From Roseateles hydrophilus (GTDB lineage: Bacteria > Pseudomonadota > Gammaproteobacteria > Burkholderiales > Burkholderiaceae_C): 64,000 bases of DNA. Shown here piece after piece: positions 37,322-46,421 of this stretch. Made by a program: the position numbers and the translations under genes. A model generated the notes under the pieces. The model was not told where the DNA came from. It was given only the letters and a program-made list of their open reading frames with translations, and ran no database searches. The stretch covers positions 248,001-312,000 of the forward strand of contig NZ_JAPPUY010000001.1 in assembly GCF_026712245.1 (NCBI RefSeq), read 5' to 3'. Position 1 is the first letter of the stretch; each line of letters begins with the position of its first letter.

Positions 37322-38227
37322 ATGGCTCTCACGTCCACCGCCGGCTTGTCCGCGCGCACCCCGCGCTGGCGGCAGTTCTACCAGCTGACCAAACCGCGCG
37401 TTGTCCAGCTCATCGTCTTCTGCGCCGCCATCGGCATGGCGCTTGCCGTGCCGGGTCTGCCCGATCGCGCACAGGCCGTCACCATGCTCGCGGCGATCGC
37501 CGGCATCTGGCTGGTGGCCGGGGCGGCGGCCGCGTTCAACTGTCTGATCGAGGACGGCATCGACGCGCGCATGAAGCGCACCGCCTGGCGTGCCACGGCC
37601 AAGGGCGAGCTGAGCCGCCCGCAAACGCTGATGTTCTCGGCCCTGCTGTGCGCGGCCGGCATGGCGTTGTTGGGGCTGTACGTGAACGTGCTGACGATGT
37701 GGCTGACGTTTGCCACCTTCGTGGGCTATGCGGTGGTCTACACCGTCATCCTGAAGCCGATGACGCCGCAGAACATCGTCATCGGCGGCGCCTCGGGCGC
37801 CATGCCGCCGGTGCTGGGCTGGGCGGCCATGCGCGGCGAGGTGGGCTTCGAAGCCTGGTTGCTGTGCCTCATCATCTTCCTGTGGACGCCGCCGCACTTC
37901 TGGGCGCTGGCGCTGTACCGCGCTGAAGACTATGCCCGTGCCGGCTTGCCCATGCTGCCCGTCACGCATGGCAATGACTACACGCGGCTGCAGATCCTGC
38001 TCTACACCTGGGTCCTGTTCGCGGCCACGCTGCTGCCCTTCCTGACGGGCATGAGCGGCTGGTTCTACCTGCTCAGTGCCATCGCGCTGGGCCTGGGCTT
38101 TTGCGCCTATGGCTTCCGGCTGTGGCGTGGGTATTCGGAGCTGCTGGCACGGCGGACCTTCTGGTTCTCCATCTGGCACCTGTCGCTGCTGTTCGCGGCC
38201 TTGTTGATCGATCACTACCTGCCATGA
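37322..38227 (+). CDS. ctaB: Protoheme IX farnesyltransferase
   Basis: A 301-residue polytopic prenyltransferase that makes heme O from protoheme and farnesyl diphosphate. The first acidic motif is [19 protein letters not shown], and the second region is [30 protein letters not shown]. The [29 protein letters not shown] segment is diagnostic for the CtaB/CyoE family. Nine hydrophobic helices are expected. It overlaps the SCO gene by four bases. Confidence 0.96.
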   Translation: MALTSTAGLSARTPRWRQFYQLTKPRVVQLIVFCAAIGMALAVPGLPDRAQAVTMLAAIAGIWLVAGAAAAFNCLIEDGIDARMKRTAWRATAKGELSRPQTLMFSALLCAAGMALLGLYVNVLTMWLTFATFVGYAVVYTVILKPMTPQNIVIGGASGAMPPVLGWAAMRGEVGFEAWLLCLIIFLWTPPHFWALALYRAEDYARAGLPMLPVTHGNDYTRLQILLYTWVLFAATLLPFLTGMSGWFYLLSAIALGLGFCAYGFRLWRGYSELLARRTFWFSIWHLSLLFAALLIDHYLP

Positions 38228-38829
38228 ACACCCGCCGTATCGTTCTCGCCGCGCTGAGCGCGCTGGCCCTTGCGGGCTGCCAGAAGTCCGAGCCGGCCAA
38301 GCCCGGCTTCAAGGGCATCGACCTCACGGGCGCCGAGTACGCCCGCCAGCTCAACCTGACCGACCAGGACGGCCGCGCCCGTTCGCTGGCGGACTTCAAA
38401 GGCAAGGTCGTCGTCGTGTTCTTTGGCTACACGCAATGCCCCGATGTCTGTCCGACGACGATGGCCGAGGTGGCCGAGGTCAAGCGCTCGCTGGGTGCGG
38501 ACGGCGACAAGGTGCAGGGCGTCTTCGTCACCGTCGACCCGGACCGAGACACCACCCAACTGCTGAAGGCCTACATCACCGCCTTCGACCCCAGCTTCGT
38601 CGCGCTGCGTGGCAGCGAGGAGCAGACCAAGGCCGCCGTCAAGGAGTTCAAGGCCTTCTACGCCAAGGTGCCCGGCAAGACGCCGGAGAGCTACATGGTC
38701 GACCACACGGCCGCCAGCTTCGTCTTCGACACCGAAGGCCGCGTACGCGTCTACGTGCGCTACGGCGCCGGTGCCGAGCCGCTGGCGCATGACATCAAGC
38801 TGCTCCTGGCGGAGGCCGGGCAGAAATGA
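38224..38829 (+). CDS. SCO family copper chaperone lipoprotein
   Basis: A 201-residue periplasmic lipoprotein. The lipobox is LALAGC with C19 as the lipidated residue. The thioredoxin-fold domain carries C72-P-D-V-C76 and H161 ([11 protein letters not shown]), the copper ligands of SCO1/SenC proteins that mature the CuA centre of subunit II. It is the last gene of the oxidase assembly block, coupled to ctaB by a four-base overlap, and is followed by a strong terminator. Confidence 0.95.
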   Translation: MNTRRIVLAALSALALAGCQKSEPAKPGFKGIDLTGAEYARQLNLTDQDGRARSLADFKGKVVVVFFGYTQCPDVCPTTMAEVAEVKRSLGADGDKVQGVFVTVDPDRDTTQLLKAYITAFDPSFVALRGSEEQTKAAVKEFKAFYAKVPGKTPESYMVDHTAASFVFDTEGRVRVYVRYGAGAEPLAHDIKLLLAEAGQK

Positions 38830-38842
38830 CACGCCAGCCATG

Positions 38843-38870
38843 AAAAAAGGCCCCGTCAAGGGGCCTTTTG
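38843..38870 (+). terminator. Bidirectional terminator between the SCO gene and rpoH
   Basis: AAAAGGCCCC (38845-38854) pairs with GGGGCCTTTT (38860-38869) across GTCAA. A-run on the left and T-run on the right mean it can serve both convergent genes. Confidence 0.9.
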
Positions 38871-38888
38871 CTTGTCCGGGCGCGGGCG

Positions 38889-39806
38889 TCACGCCGCTTC
38901 GGTCAACGCCTTCTTCATCTTCTTCATCGCGGCCACCTCGATCTGGCGGATGCGTTCGGCCGACACGCCGTATTCGGCCGCCAGTTCGTGCAGCGTCATG
39001 CCGCCGGAAGTGTCGTCGTTCACCTTCAGCCAGCGCTCCTCGACGATGCGGCGGCTGCGCGGATCCAGCACCTCCAGCGCGCGCTGGATGCCGTCGCCGG
39101 CCAGGCTGTCGCGCGAACGGGCCTCGATGACGCGCGTGGGCTCCTGGCTGTCGTCGGCCAGGTAGGCGATGGGGGCGAAGCTCTCGCCGTCGTCGTCGGT
39201 CTGCGGCTCCAGCGCCACGTCGCCGCCGGACAGGCGGGTCTCCATCTCCAGCACTTCCTCTCGCTTGACGTTCAGCTCGCGGGCCACATGGGCGACCTCG
39301 GCCTCCGTCAGCGTGGCGCGGTGCGTGGCGTCGTCCGCCTGACCCGCCTTGAGCTGGTGCTTCATGGAGCGCAGGTTGAAGAACAGCTTGCGCTGGGCCT
39401 TGGTCGTCGCGACCTTGACCATGCGCCAGTTCTTCAGGATGTACTCATGGATCTCGGCCTTGATCCAGTGCATCGCGTAGCTCACCAGGCGCACGCCCTG
39501 GTCGGGGTCGAAGCGCTTGACGGCCTTCATCAGGCCCACGTTGCCTTCCTGGATCAGGTCGCCCTGGGGCAGGCCGTAACCCACGTACTGGCGGGAGATG
39601 GACACCACCAGGCGCAGGTGCGACAGCACCAGCCGGCCGGCAGCCTCCAGGTCGCCCTTGTCGCGCAGGCTGCGCGCGGCGGAGGACTCTTCCTCGGTCG
39701 TCAGCAGCGGCAGGCGGTTGACGGCAGAGATGTAGGCGTCGAGATTGCCCAGCGAGGGCACCAGGGCCCAGGGGTCGCGGACGGCAATGGCAGAAGCAGC
39801 AGACAT
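38889..39806 (-). CDS. rpoH: RNA polymerase heat-shock sigma factor sigma-32
   Basis: A 305-residue sigma-70 family protein directing heat-shock transcription. Region 2 reads LVVSISRQYVGYGLPQGDLIQEGNVGLMKAVKRFDPDQGVRLVSYAMHWIKAEIHEYIL. The RpoH box TTKAQRKLFFNLRSMK, specific for sigma-32, follows. Region 4 is RSRRIVEERWL to the helix-turn-helix TLHELAAEYGVSAERIRQIEVAAMKK. Length is normal. A perfect CIRCE operator lies 51 bases upstream of the start, implying HrcA control of rpoH, as reported for other betaproteobacteria. Confidence 0.97.
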   Translation of the reverse strand: MSAASAIAVRDPWALVPSLGNLDAYISAVNRLPLLTTEEESSAARSLRDKGDLEAAGRLVLSHLRLVVSISRQYVGYGLPQGDLIQEGNVGLMKAVKRFDPDQGVRLVSYAMHWIKAEIHEYILKNWRMVKVATTKAQRKLFFNLRSMKHQLKAGQADDATHRATLTEAEVAHVARELNVKREEVLEMETRLSGGDVALEPQTDDDGESFAPIAYLADDSQEPTRVIEARSRDSLAGDGIQRALEVLDPRSRRIVEERWLKVNDDTSGGMTLHELAAEYGVSAERIRQIEVAAMKKMKKALTEAA

Positions 39807-39856
39807 CGTCTTGATTCCTGGCTAACCGCCGCGTGAACTGCAGCGGTGGAGGAATA

Positions 39857-39883
39857 TTAGCACTCCATCGCCGCGAGTGCTAA
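39857..39883 (-). promoter_or_regulatory. CIRCE operator (HrcA binding site) upstream of rpoH
   Basis: TTAGCACTC (39857-39865), nine spacer bases, GAGTGCTAA (39875-39883): an exact match to the CIRCE inverted repeat bound by the repressor HrcA. On the rpoH strand a candidate promoter overlaps it: TTAGCA as -35 and TAATAT (39853-39858) as -10, 18 bases apart. HrcA would then block transcription directly. The site is 51 bases from the rpoH start codon and 69 bases from the cheW stop on the other side. Confidence 0.93.
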
Positions 39884-39951
39884 GCTTGCTGCTGCCCTGG
39901 TTGGAATGCAGTGTTGGCGCCACTGAAACAGTGGGCGGGCACTGACTTGGA

Positions 39952-40455
39952 TCAGTCGACCAGGCCGAAATCCGGGCTTTTGATCATGGCCTCGATGTCC
40001 AGCAGGATGAGCATGCGCTCGCCGATCTTGCCCAGGCCGGTGATGAAGCGCGCGTCCATGGCGGCGGGCACTTCGGGCCGTGGCTTGATCTCGTCGACGC
40101 CGAGTTCCAGCACGTCGGACACCGAGTCCACCACGATGCCCACCACGCGGCTGGCCACGTTCAGCACGACCACGACGGTGAAGGCGTTGTACTCGCTGGG
40201 CTGGCCCAGCCGGATGCGCAGATCCAGGATGGGCACGATGACGCCGCGCAGGTTGACGACGCCCTTGACGAAGGACGGTGCGTTGGCCACGCGTGTGGGC
40301 GCCTCATAGGAGCGGATCTCCTGCACGCGCAGGATGTCCAGGCCGTATTCCTCGCCGCCGATGCGGAAGGTCAGGAACTGGGCGGCGTCGGTGCGGGTCA
40401 CGGTCTGCACGGCCTGGGCGCCGGTGGTGGCGGGAACGAGGTCGGTGGAGCTCAT
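39952..40455 (-). CDS. CheW-type chemotaxis coupling protein
   Basis: A 167-residue CheW-domain protein that should link receptors to a CheA kinase. Core motifs are [52 protein letters not shown] and [16 protein letters not shown]. The start at 40455 (MSSTDLVPA) is preferred over upstream in-frame sequence. It lies 31 bases downstream of the MASE1/CHASE hybrid kinase on the same strand rather than in a che cluster. It is closely alike to the CheW at 61259-61786, so it is probably a paralogue. Confidence 0.92.
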   Translation of the reverse strand: MSSTDLVPATTGAQAVQTVTRTDAAQFLTFRIGGEEYGLDILRVQEIRSYEAPTRVANAPSFVKGVVNLRGVIVPILDLRIRLGQPSEYNAFTVVVVLNVASRVVGIVVDSVSDVLELGVDEIKPRPEVPAAMDARFITGLGKIGERMLILLDIEAMIKSPDFGLVD

Positions 40456-40486
40456 CGGAACAGGGCGGAGTGTGAATATTGACGCC

Positions 40487-43400
40487 TCATTCTGCCCGCT
40501 CCTGGCGGTCTGCCTGCTGCAACAAGGCATCAACCAGGGCCAGCAGTTCACGCACATCCAACGGCTTGGTGACGTAGTGACGCGCGCCGGCCTGCCGGGC
40601 GAGGGCGATCTGGTCCGGCTGCGCGTTCGCTGACACGACGATGGTCTCTGGGGCGGGCATGCCGGGTTGTTGCAGTCGCTTGAGCAGGCTCAAGCCGTCG
40701 CCGTCAGGCAACTGCCAGTCCAGCAGCAGCAGTGCGGGCGGCCGTTCGATCAGGGCCTGCCAGCCGGCCTCCAGCGTCGGGGCGACTTCGAGTTCCAGCC
40801 CGGGGCGCTGCGCCAGGATGCCGCGCATGACCTCGGCGTTCAGCGGGTTGTCCTCGACGTAGAGCACGCGTCGGTGCTTGGCGGCCGTGGGCAGGCTGGG
40901 CTCCTGGAGGCCTGTGTCAGCCGTGTCGGCCGACGTCGCGGTGGCCGCGGGCAGTCGCAGCACGAAGCAGGCGCCGGGTCCGTCGACGGCCTCGGCACGC
41001 AGGCTGCCGCCCATCATCTCGGCGAGCCGTTGGCTGATGACCAGGCCGATGCCGGTGCCGGGCAGGCCGCTGCCTTCGCGACCCAGCCGGTTGAACGGTT
41101 GGAAGAGCGCGGCGCGCTGTGCATCGGTCAGGCCCAGCCCGGTGTCGCGCACGGCGGCCTCTACCCAGCCCGGTTGCGGGCTGCTGACCTCGATGGCGAT
41201 GCTGCCGCCCGGGCGGTTGTATTTGACGGCGTTGCTGAGCAGGTTGGTCAGCACCTGGGTGATGCGTGTCGGGTCCCCGACGGCGCGCAGATCACCCGCA
41301 GCCAGGTGCTGGTTGATGGACAGGCCCATCTCGGCCGCGTTCTGTTGCACCAGGGCCAGCGCGCGGGTGAGCAGCGCGGGCAGATCCACCGGCACCAGGT
41401 CCAGCCGCAGGGAACCCGTCTCGATGCGCGACAGGTCCAGCGTGTCGTTGATCATCTCCAACAGGTGCCAGCCGGCCTGCGCGATCTGCTGGGCGCGGGC
41501 ACGCTGCCCCGGCGGCAAGGGTTCGCGCGCATCCATCTGCATCAACTGGGTGAAGCCCAGGATGGCGTTCATGGGCGTGCGCAGCTCATGGCTCATGCGC
41601 GACAGGAACTCGTTCTTGGCCAGATTGGCAGCCTCCGCAGCTTCGCGGGCGCGGCCCAGTTCCTCGATGCGCAACTGGTCGGTGATGTCCTCGACCACGC
41701 CCACCAACCGGTGTGGCCGGCCGTCGTCGCCGCGCAGCAGGCTGACGAGCACGCGGGCGTGCACCACGCTGCCGTCCGGCCTCAGGTAGCGCTTCAGTCG
41801 ACGGTAGAAAGGCAGTTCGCCGCGCATCAGGCGGCGAGCCAGGCGAACATCCTCGCGGCGGTCATCGAGGTGGGTCACATCGATGCTGCGCTGCCCCACC
41901 AGTGCTTCTGCGGCATGCCCTACCAACTGGCAGAAGTGCGCGTTGACCTCCTGGAAGCCACCGTTGAGGTCGGTGAAGACGATACCCACCGGCGCCGTCT
42001 CGAAGATGCTGCGAAAGCGCTGCTCGCTCAGGCGCAGGGCCTGTTCGCCCTCGGCCCGGCTGGCGATCTCGCGCTGCAGTTCGGCCGTGCGCTCTTTGAT
42101 GAGCGTCTCGACATGGCGGGTGCGTCCCGACATCAGCAGCAACAAGGCGCCGACCATGGCAGTCGTCAGCAGGCCGGCCAGTGCAAACGCCCAGCTGCGC
42201 CCGGGCGGCGACAGGTGGCCGGGGAGGTCGTAGAAGCGTGCCTCCCAGTGCCGCCCGCCAAACGAGATGGGCACGGTGACCAGCGGCAGCGGCGCGTCGT
42301 GCGCGCGCTGGATGGCTTCGCAGCCCAGCCGGCCCCCCAAGCGGCGGTGGGGCGCGTCCGCCGTCAGGTCCACGAGGCAGGCGCCCATGTGCGTGGGCCA
42401 GTCGGCAGACAAGCGGGAAAGCAGCAGGTCAGGCCGCAGCGTGGCGAAGGCATAGCCGCCCGGCAGGGGCTGGTAGACCACCACACCCACGCCGCCATCC
42501 CGGTCCTGCGACAGCTGGAAACCCGCCGACGCCACGGAACGCCCCAACTGATCAGCCTGCGCGATGGCTTCCCGTGCGCTCGGGATGCCACGGATGTTGA
42601 CGCCCAGCGCACCGGCGTTGCGTGACAGCGGCTCGATCAGCCGGATGGCCACCACGTCCTCGTCCAGCGTCGTGCTGACGTCGCCAGCGCGGCTGCGGTC
42701 GCGCACCGCGTAGCCACCGGGGAAGCCGTCACCCGCCGCCGCTGCATTGAAAGCGGGCAGCTCCGCCCGCGGCACGCGCCGCGCCAGGCCCAGGGCGATC
42801 AGCGCACTGTCTTCGCCGAGCAGGCCGCTGGTGGCGTTCGCAAAGGCGTCCCGCGTCAGGTGCGGCTGCACTTTCAGCACCGCATGCAGGCCCTGCAGTG
42901 CCAGCAGCGGCTCGCGCAGTCGGCTGTCCAGCGTCTGCGCGGCGGCGTTGGCCTCGCGCGCGAACTCGGTGCGCTGGCTCTGCTCGTCCCAGGCCACCGT
43001 CGTCGCCACGCCGAGCCCGACGACCACCGTGGTCAGCAGCAGCGGCAGGCCCACGCTGAAGCGCCGTGCGCCCCAGGCCGCGTGCGGCCGGCCCAGCAGC
43101 GCCAGCGTGATGGGTGTTGCGATCAGCACGCCCATCAGGTCGCCCGTCCACCAGGTCGTCCACACCAGGCCCATCTGCGCCGAGGCGATCACCCCGGTGC
43201 TGCTCAGCAGCAGGGTGGCGCAACTGGGGCTGACGACGCCGGCTACGGCGGCGGCCGCCAGGTAGGCCACGATCTCGCGCGGCGATGCCAGCACCAGCGG
43301 GCGACCGCACCAGCGATGCATCAGCAGGGCGCCGAGCGCGGCCTGGGCCGCGGCGCCGCAGGCGATGCCGGCGGCCAGCGGCAGCACGGTCTCGCCCGCG

Positions 43401-43633
43401 CCGCCCATGGTCGTGGCCTGCACGACAAACGAGCCCAGCGCCACGGCTGGCAGATAGCGCAGCCCCAGCACCAGCAGCATGGCCAGGCCCCAGCCGGCGG
43501 CCGGGTACAGCGGCGCCACCTGGTAGGGCGGCAGCACCATCAGCAGGCCCAGCCGGCCCAGCAGGTAATAGACGAGCGTGATGCCCGCAGACAGGGCCAC
43601 ATACCGGCCGAGGCTGCGGACTGGCACGCTCAT
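40487..43633 (-). CDS. MASE1-CHASE-PAS hybrid sensor histidine kinase
   Basis: A 1048-residue inner-membrane kinase. Order: MASE1 multi-helix sensor (about 10-290), extracytoplasmic CHASE domain (with VKPHL-like and GVNIRGIPSAREAI text, about 215-480), membrane helix, then PAS (RFRSIFETAPVGIVFTDLNGGFQEVN). The HisKA has the phospho-His in FLSRMSHELRTPMNAILGF, then HATPase with NLLSNAVKYNRPGG and GTGIGLVIS, and a C-terminal receiver (LYVEDNPLNAEVM, LLLLDWQLPDGDG, YVTKPLD). The start ATG at 43633 overlaps the permease stop. The ligand is unknown and no Hpt partner is adjacent. Confidence 0.9.
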   Translation of the reverse strand: MSVPVRSLGRYVALSAGITLVYYLLGRLGLLMVLPPYQVAPLYPAAGWGLAMLLVLGLRYLPAVALGSFVVQATTMGGAGETVLPLAAGIACGAAAQAALGALLMHRWCGRPLVLASPREIVAYLAAAAVAGVVSPSCATLLLSSTGVIASAQMGLVWTTWWTGDLMGVLIATPITLALLGRPHAAWGARRFSVGLPLLLTTVVVGLGVATTVAWDEQSQRTEFAREANAAAQTLDSRLREPLLALQGLHAVLKVQPHLTRDAFANATSGLLGEDSALIALGLARRVPRAELPAFNAAAAGDGFPGGYAVRDRSRAGDVSTTLDEDVVAIRLIEPLSRNAGALGVNIRGIPSAREAIAQADQLGRSVASAGFQLSQDRDGGVGVVVYQPLPGGYAFATLRPDLLLSRLSADWPTHMGACLVDLTADAPHRRLGGRLGCEAIQRAHDAPLPLVTVPISFGGRHWEARFYDLPGHLSPPGRSWAFALAGLLTTAMVGALLLLMSGRTRHVETLIKERTAELQREIASRAEGEQALRLSEQRFRSIFETAPVGIVFTDLNGGFQEVNAHFCQLVGHAAEALVGQRSIDVTHLDDRREDVRLARRLMRGELPFYRRLKRYLRPDGSVVHARVLVSLLRGDDGRPHRLVGVVEDITDQLRIEELGRAREAAEAANLAKNEFLSRMSHELRTPMNAILGFTQLMQMDAREPLPPGQRARAQQIAQAGWHLLEMINDTLDLSRIETGSLRLDLVPVDLPALLTRALALVQQNAAEMGLSINQHLAAGDLRAVGDPTRITQVLTNLLSNAVKYNRPGGSIAIEVSSPQPGWVEAAVRDTGLGLTDAQRAALFQPFNRLGREGSGLPGTGIGLVISQRLAEMMGGSLRAEAVDGPGACFVLRLPAATATSADTADTGLQEPSLPTAAKHRRVLYVEDNPLNAEVMRGILAQRPGLELEVAPTLEAGWQALIERPPALLLLDWQLPDGDGLSLLKRLQQPGMPAPETIVVSANAQPDQIALARQAGARHYVTKPLDVRELLALVDALLQQADRQERAE

Positions 43634-46197
43634 TCGGCCTGGGCCTCGCGCAGCGTTTGCACCACGGGGCGCTGCAGCACGCCGCGCAGGCTCCACCAAC
43701 CCGCGCCCCACGCCAGCAGGGCACCGCTCGCCGCGCTGGCTGCGGGCACCCAGGCATTGATCTGCCACGGGAACTCGAACACGAAGTGCACCATCAGCCC
43801 CGTCAGCAGCAGCGCCACCGCGCCAGCCAGGAAGCCGGCCAGTGCGCCGACACCCAGCAGCTCGGCCCGCTGCACCTTGGCGAGCAGCGACGATGCAGCG
43901 CCCAGCGCCCGCATCAGCCCGAACTCGCGGGCGCGTGCCTCGCGCGTGCTGCTGACCGCGGCGATCAGCACCACCAGGCCCGAGGCCAGCGTGAAGCCGA
44001 ACAGGAATTGCACGGCCTGGATCACTTGATCGAGCACGCGCTGCACCTGCTGGATCTGCGCCGACACGTCGATGACCGTCAGGTTGGGGAACTGTCGTGC
44101 CAGCTCGCGGTCTAGCTTGCCGGCGGCCGGCGTGCGGTAGGCGGCGATCTGCGTGGTGGGCAGGTCAGGCAGCGAGGCCTGCTCGAACAGCACGAAGAAG
44201 TTCACGCGCATCGACGACCAATCCACCTTGCGCAGGCTGGTGATGCGGCCCTGCACCGTCTGCCCGGCGATGTCGAAGCTCATCGTGTCGCCCAGCTTCA
44301 CGCCCAGCGTGTCGGCCAGGCCGGCCTCCACGCTCAGGCCCATCTCGCCCGGGGCAGCGCTGCCCCAGCGGCCCTGCACCAGGGTGTTGTGCTCGGGCAT
44401 GGCCGCCGCGTGGCTGAGGTTGAACTCGCGCTCGGCCAGGCGCTGTGCCCGGTCATCGCTGAAGCGCTTGGCCTGCACGGGCTCGCCTTTGAGCCCCGTG
44501 AGCCGGCCGCGGAACATCGGATACCAGTCGTAGCCGGTGACGCCTGCATTGGCCAGCGTGCGCTGGAAGGCCTCGGCCTGATCGGGCTGGATGTTGATGA
44601 CGAAGCGGTCCGGCACCGAGGCCGGGGTTGCCGCACGCCAGCTGTCGATGAGTTCGGTGCGCAACAACACCAGCAGCGCCAGCGCGAGCAGGCCCACGGC
44701 CAGCGATGACACCTGCATCACCGCGAAGCCGGGCCGTGCGGCCACCTGGCGCGTGGCCAGCAGCAGCCAGCGCGGCACGGTGGCGTTGCTGACGTTGGCT
44801 GGCACGATGCGCCGCAGCATCTTGACCGCCAGCCAGGCCAGCGCCGCGAACACCAGCACCGCGCCGGCGAAGCCACCCGCCGCGATGGCGCCCAGCGCCA
44901 GGTCGCCCGCCAGCACGAGCAGGATGCCCGCCAGGCCAGCCACGCCAGCGCCCAGCACCAGCAGCGAGCCCGCCTTGGGCGCCCCCAGGTCACGCCGGAT
45001 CACCCGCAGCGGTGGCACCGCCGCCAGCTGCAGCACGGGCGGCAGCCCGAAGCCCATCAGCAGCGACAACCCCAGCCCCAGCCCCAGCAGCGCCGGCCAC
45101 AGGCTGGGCGCCGGCAGGGCCACGTCGATCAAGCCCGACAACAGCGACACGAACACCTGGTGCAAGGCCAGCCCGAGCAGCACGCCCACCGCGCTGGCGG
45201 CCAGGCCGGCCATCAGGAACTCCAGCCCGTAGGCCCAGGCAATGCGGCGCTGCGGCTGGCCCAGCACGCGCAGCATTGCGCAGGCGTCCAGGTGGCGCAC
45301 CGCGAAGTCGCGTGCGGCCAGCGCCACGGCCACGGCGGCCAACAGCGCCGACAGCATGGCCACCAGCCGCAGGAAGCGCCCTGCGCGATCCAGCGTCTGG
45401 CGCATCTCGGGGCGCCCGGCTTCCATCGACTCCAGCCGCACGCCGCGCAGCTTCTGCTGCTCCAGCAATTGCTCGGCGTCGCGCGTGAAGCGCTTGATGG
45501 CATCCGCAGGCGCGCCGGGGCCGGGCACGACCGCGAGGCGGTAGGTCAGGCGGCTGGCCGGCTGCACCAGCTGCGTGGCCGCCAGGTCCACCTCGTTGAG
45601 CAGCACGCGCGGCGCGAAGTTGATGAAGCCGCCGCCCCGGTCCGGCTCGGTCTCGATCAGCGCGGCGAGTCGCAGCCGGCTCTCGCCCAGCAGCAGCATG
45701 TCGCCAAGCTTGAGATTGAGCGCATCGGCCAGCGCGGGGTCGACCCAGACCTCCCCCGCGGCAGGCGCGCCGCTGCGGCCGGGCAGAGCCTCGCGCAGTT
45801 GCAGCCGGCCGCGCAGCGGGTAGCCATCGCTGACCGCCTTGACCGACGCCAGCCGGCTCTCGCCGCCCTGGGCGTCCTCGGCGCGCGCCATGCTCGGGAA
45901 GACGGCGCTGCGCACGGCGGTCAGCTTCAGGGCCTGGGCCAGCTCGACGATGGCCGGCGGCGTGGGCTGGTCGCTGGCAACGACGGCATCGCCGCCGATC
46001 AGCTGGGCGGCATCGCGGCGCAGGCCCTGGTCCAGCCGATCTGACAGAAAGGCCACGGCACACAGCGCCGCGACGGCCAGCGTCACGGCCAGCATCAGCA
46101 GCCGCAGTTCGCCAGCCCGCCAGTCCCTCAGCAACTGTCGCCAGGCAAGCAGGACAACGGCGGGCGAACGCGGAGCAGAGGCGGCGGCAGACATCAT
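43630..46197 (-). CDS. FtsX-like ABC transporter permease (YbbP family)
   Basis: An 855-residue inner-membrane protein with about ten helices and two FtsX/MacB-core permease repeats. It opens AWRQLLRDWRAGELRLLMLAVTLAVAALCAV and has large periplasmic segments between helices 1-2 and in the second half. The last helices include GLVVLIAAVSSTREARAREFGLMRALGA, the coupling-helix motif of the family. E. coli YbbP pairs with the ATPase YbbA, but no ATPase gene is adjacent here. It overlaps the downstream hybrid kinase by four bases, suggesting joint function or coupled expression. Confidence 0.88.
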   Translation of the reverse strand: MMSAAASAPRSPAVVLLAWRQLLRDWRAGELRLLMLAVTLAVAALCAVAFLSDRLDQGLRRDAAQLIGGDAVVASDQPTPPAIVELAQALKLTAVRSAVFPSMARAEDAQGGESRLASVKAVSDGYPLRGRLQLREALPGRSGAPAAGEVWVDPALADALNLKLGDMLLLGESRLRLAALIETEPDRGGGFINFAPRVLLNEVDLAATQLVQPASRLTYRLAVVPGPGAPADAIKRFTRDAEQLLEQQKLRGVRLESMEAGRPEMRQTLDRAGRFLRLVAMLSALLAAVAVALAARDFAVRHLDACAMLRVLGQPQRRIAWAYGLEFLMAGLAASAVGVLLGLALHQVFVSLLSGLIDVALPAPSLWPALLGLGLGLSLLMGFGLPPVLQLAAVPPLRVIRRDLGAPKAGSLLVLGAGVAGLAGILLVLAGDLALGAIAAGGFAGAVLVFAALAWLAVKMLRRIVPANVSNATVPRWLLLATRQVAARPGFAVMQVSSLAVGLLALALLVLLRTELIDSWRAATPASVPDRFVINIQPDQAEAFQRTLANAGVTGYDWYPMFRGRLTGLKGEPVQAKRFSDDRAQRLAEREFNLSHAAAMPEHNTLVQGRWGSAAPGEMGLSVEAGLADTLGVKLGDTMSFDIAGQTVQGRITSLRKVDWSSMRVNFFVLFEQASLPDLPTTQIAAYRTPAAGKLDRELARQFPNLTVIDVSAQIQQVQRVLDQVIQAVQFLFGFTLASGLVVLIAAVSSTREARAREFGLMRALGAASSLLAKVQRAELLGVGALAGFLAGAVALLLTGLMVHFVFEFPWQINAWVPAASAASGALLAWGAGWWSLRGVLQRPVVQTLREAQAE

Positions 46198-46278
46198 GCG
46201 GCTGACTGTAGCGTTGCGACAGGCCCCTGCGTTTCGTCAGCGCGGCAGCCCCAAAGACGCGCCATAATCCGCGTCGCT

Positions 46279-46352
46279 GCGGGTGTAGTTCAATGGTAGA
46301 ACGCTAGCTTCCCAAGCTCGATACGTGGGTTCGATTCCCATCACCCGCTCCA
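46279..46352 (+). tRNA. tRNA-Gly(CCC)
   Basis: Cloverleaf visible by eye. The acceptor stem GCGGGTG pairs with CACCCGC, and the D arm is GTTC...GAAC. The anticodon loop TTCCCAA gives anticodon CCC, reading GGG. The T arm is GTGGG-TTCGATT-CCCAT. Discriminator T and an encoded CCA end follow. The anticodon stem CTAGC/GCTCG has one mismatch (28 with 42). It lies between divergent ftsX-like gene and the convergent REC-GGDEF gene, with a hairpin eight bases downstream. Confidence 0.95.
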
Positions 46353-46359
46353 CATGCAG

Positions 46360-46396
46360 ACGCCCCCTGGCCGTGAGGTCAGGGGGCGTTGTCGTT
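46360..46396 (+). terminator. Terminator after tRNA-Gly
   Basis: ACGCCCCCTG (46360-46369) pairs with CAGGGGGCGT (46380-46389) across a ten-base loop, followed by the T-rich TGTCGTTT. It probably ends the tRNA transcript. Confidence 0.75.
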
Positions 46397-46421
46397 TGGG
46401 GTGGCGCCGCGTGCACCGGTC

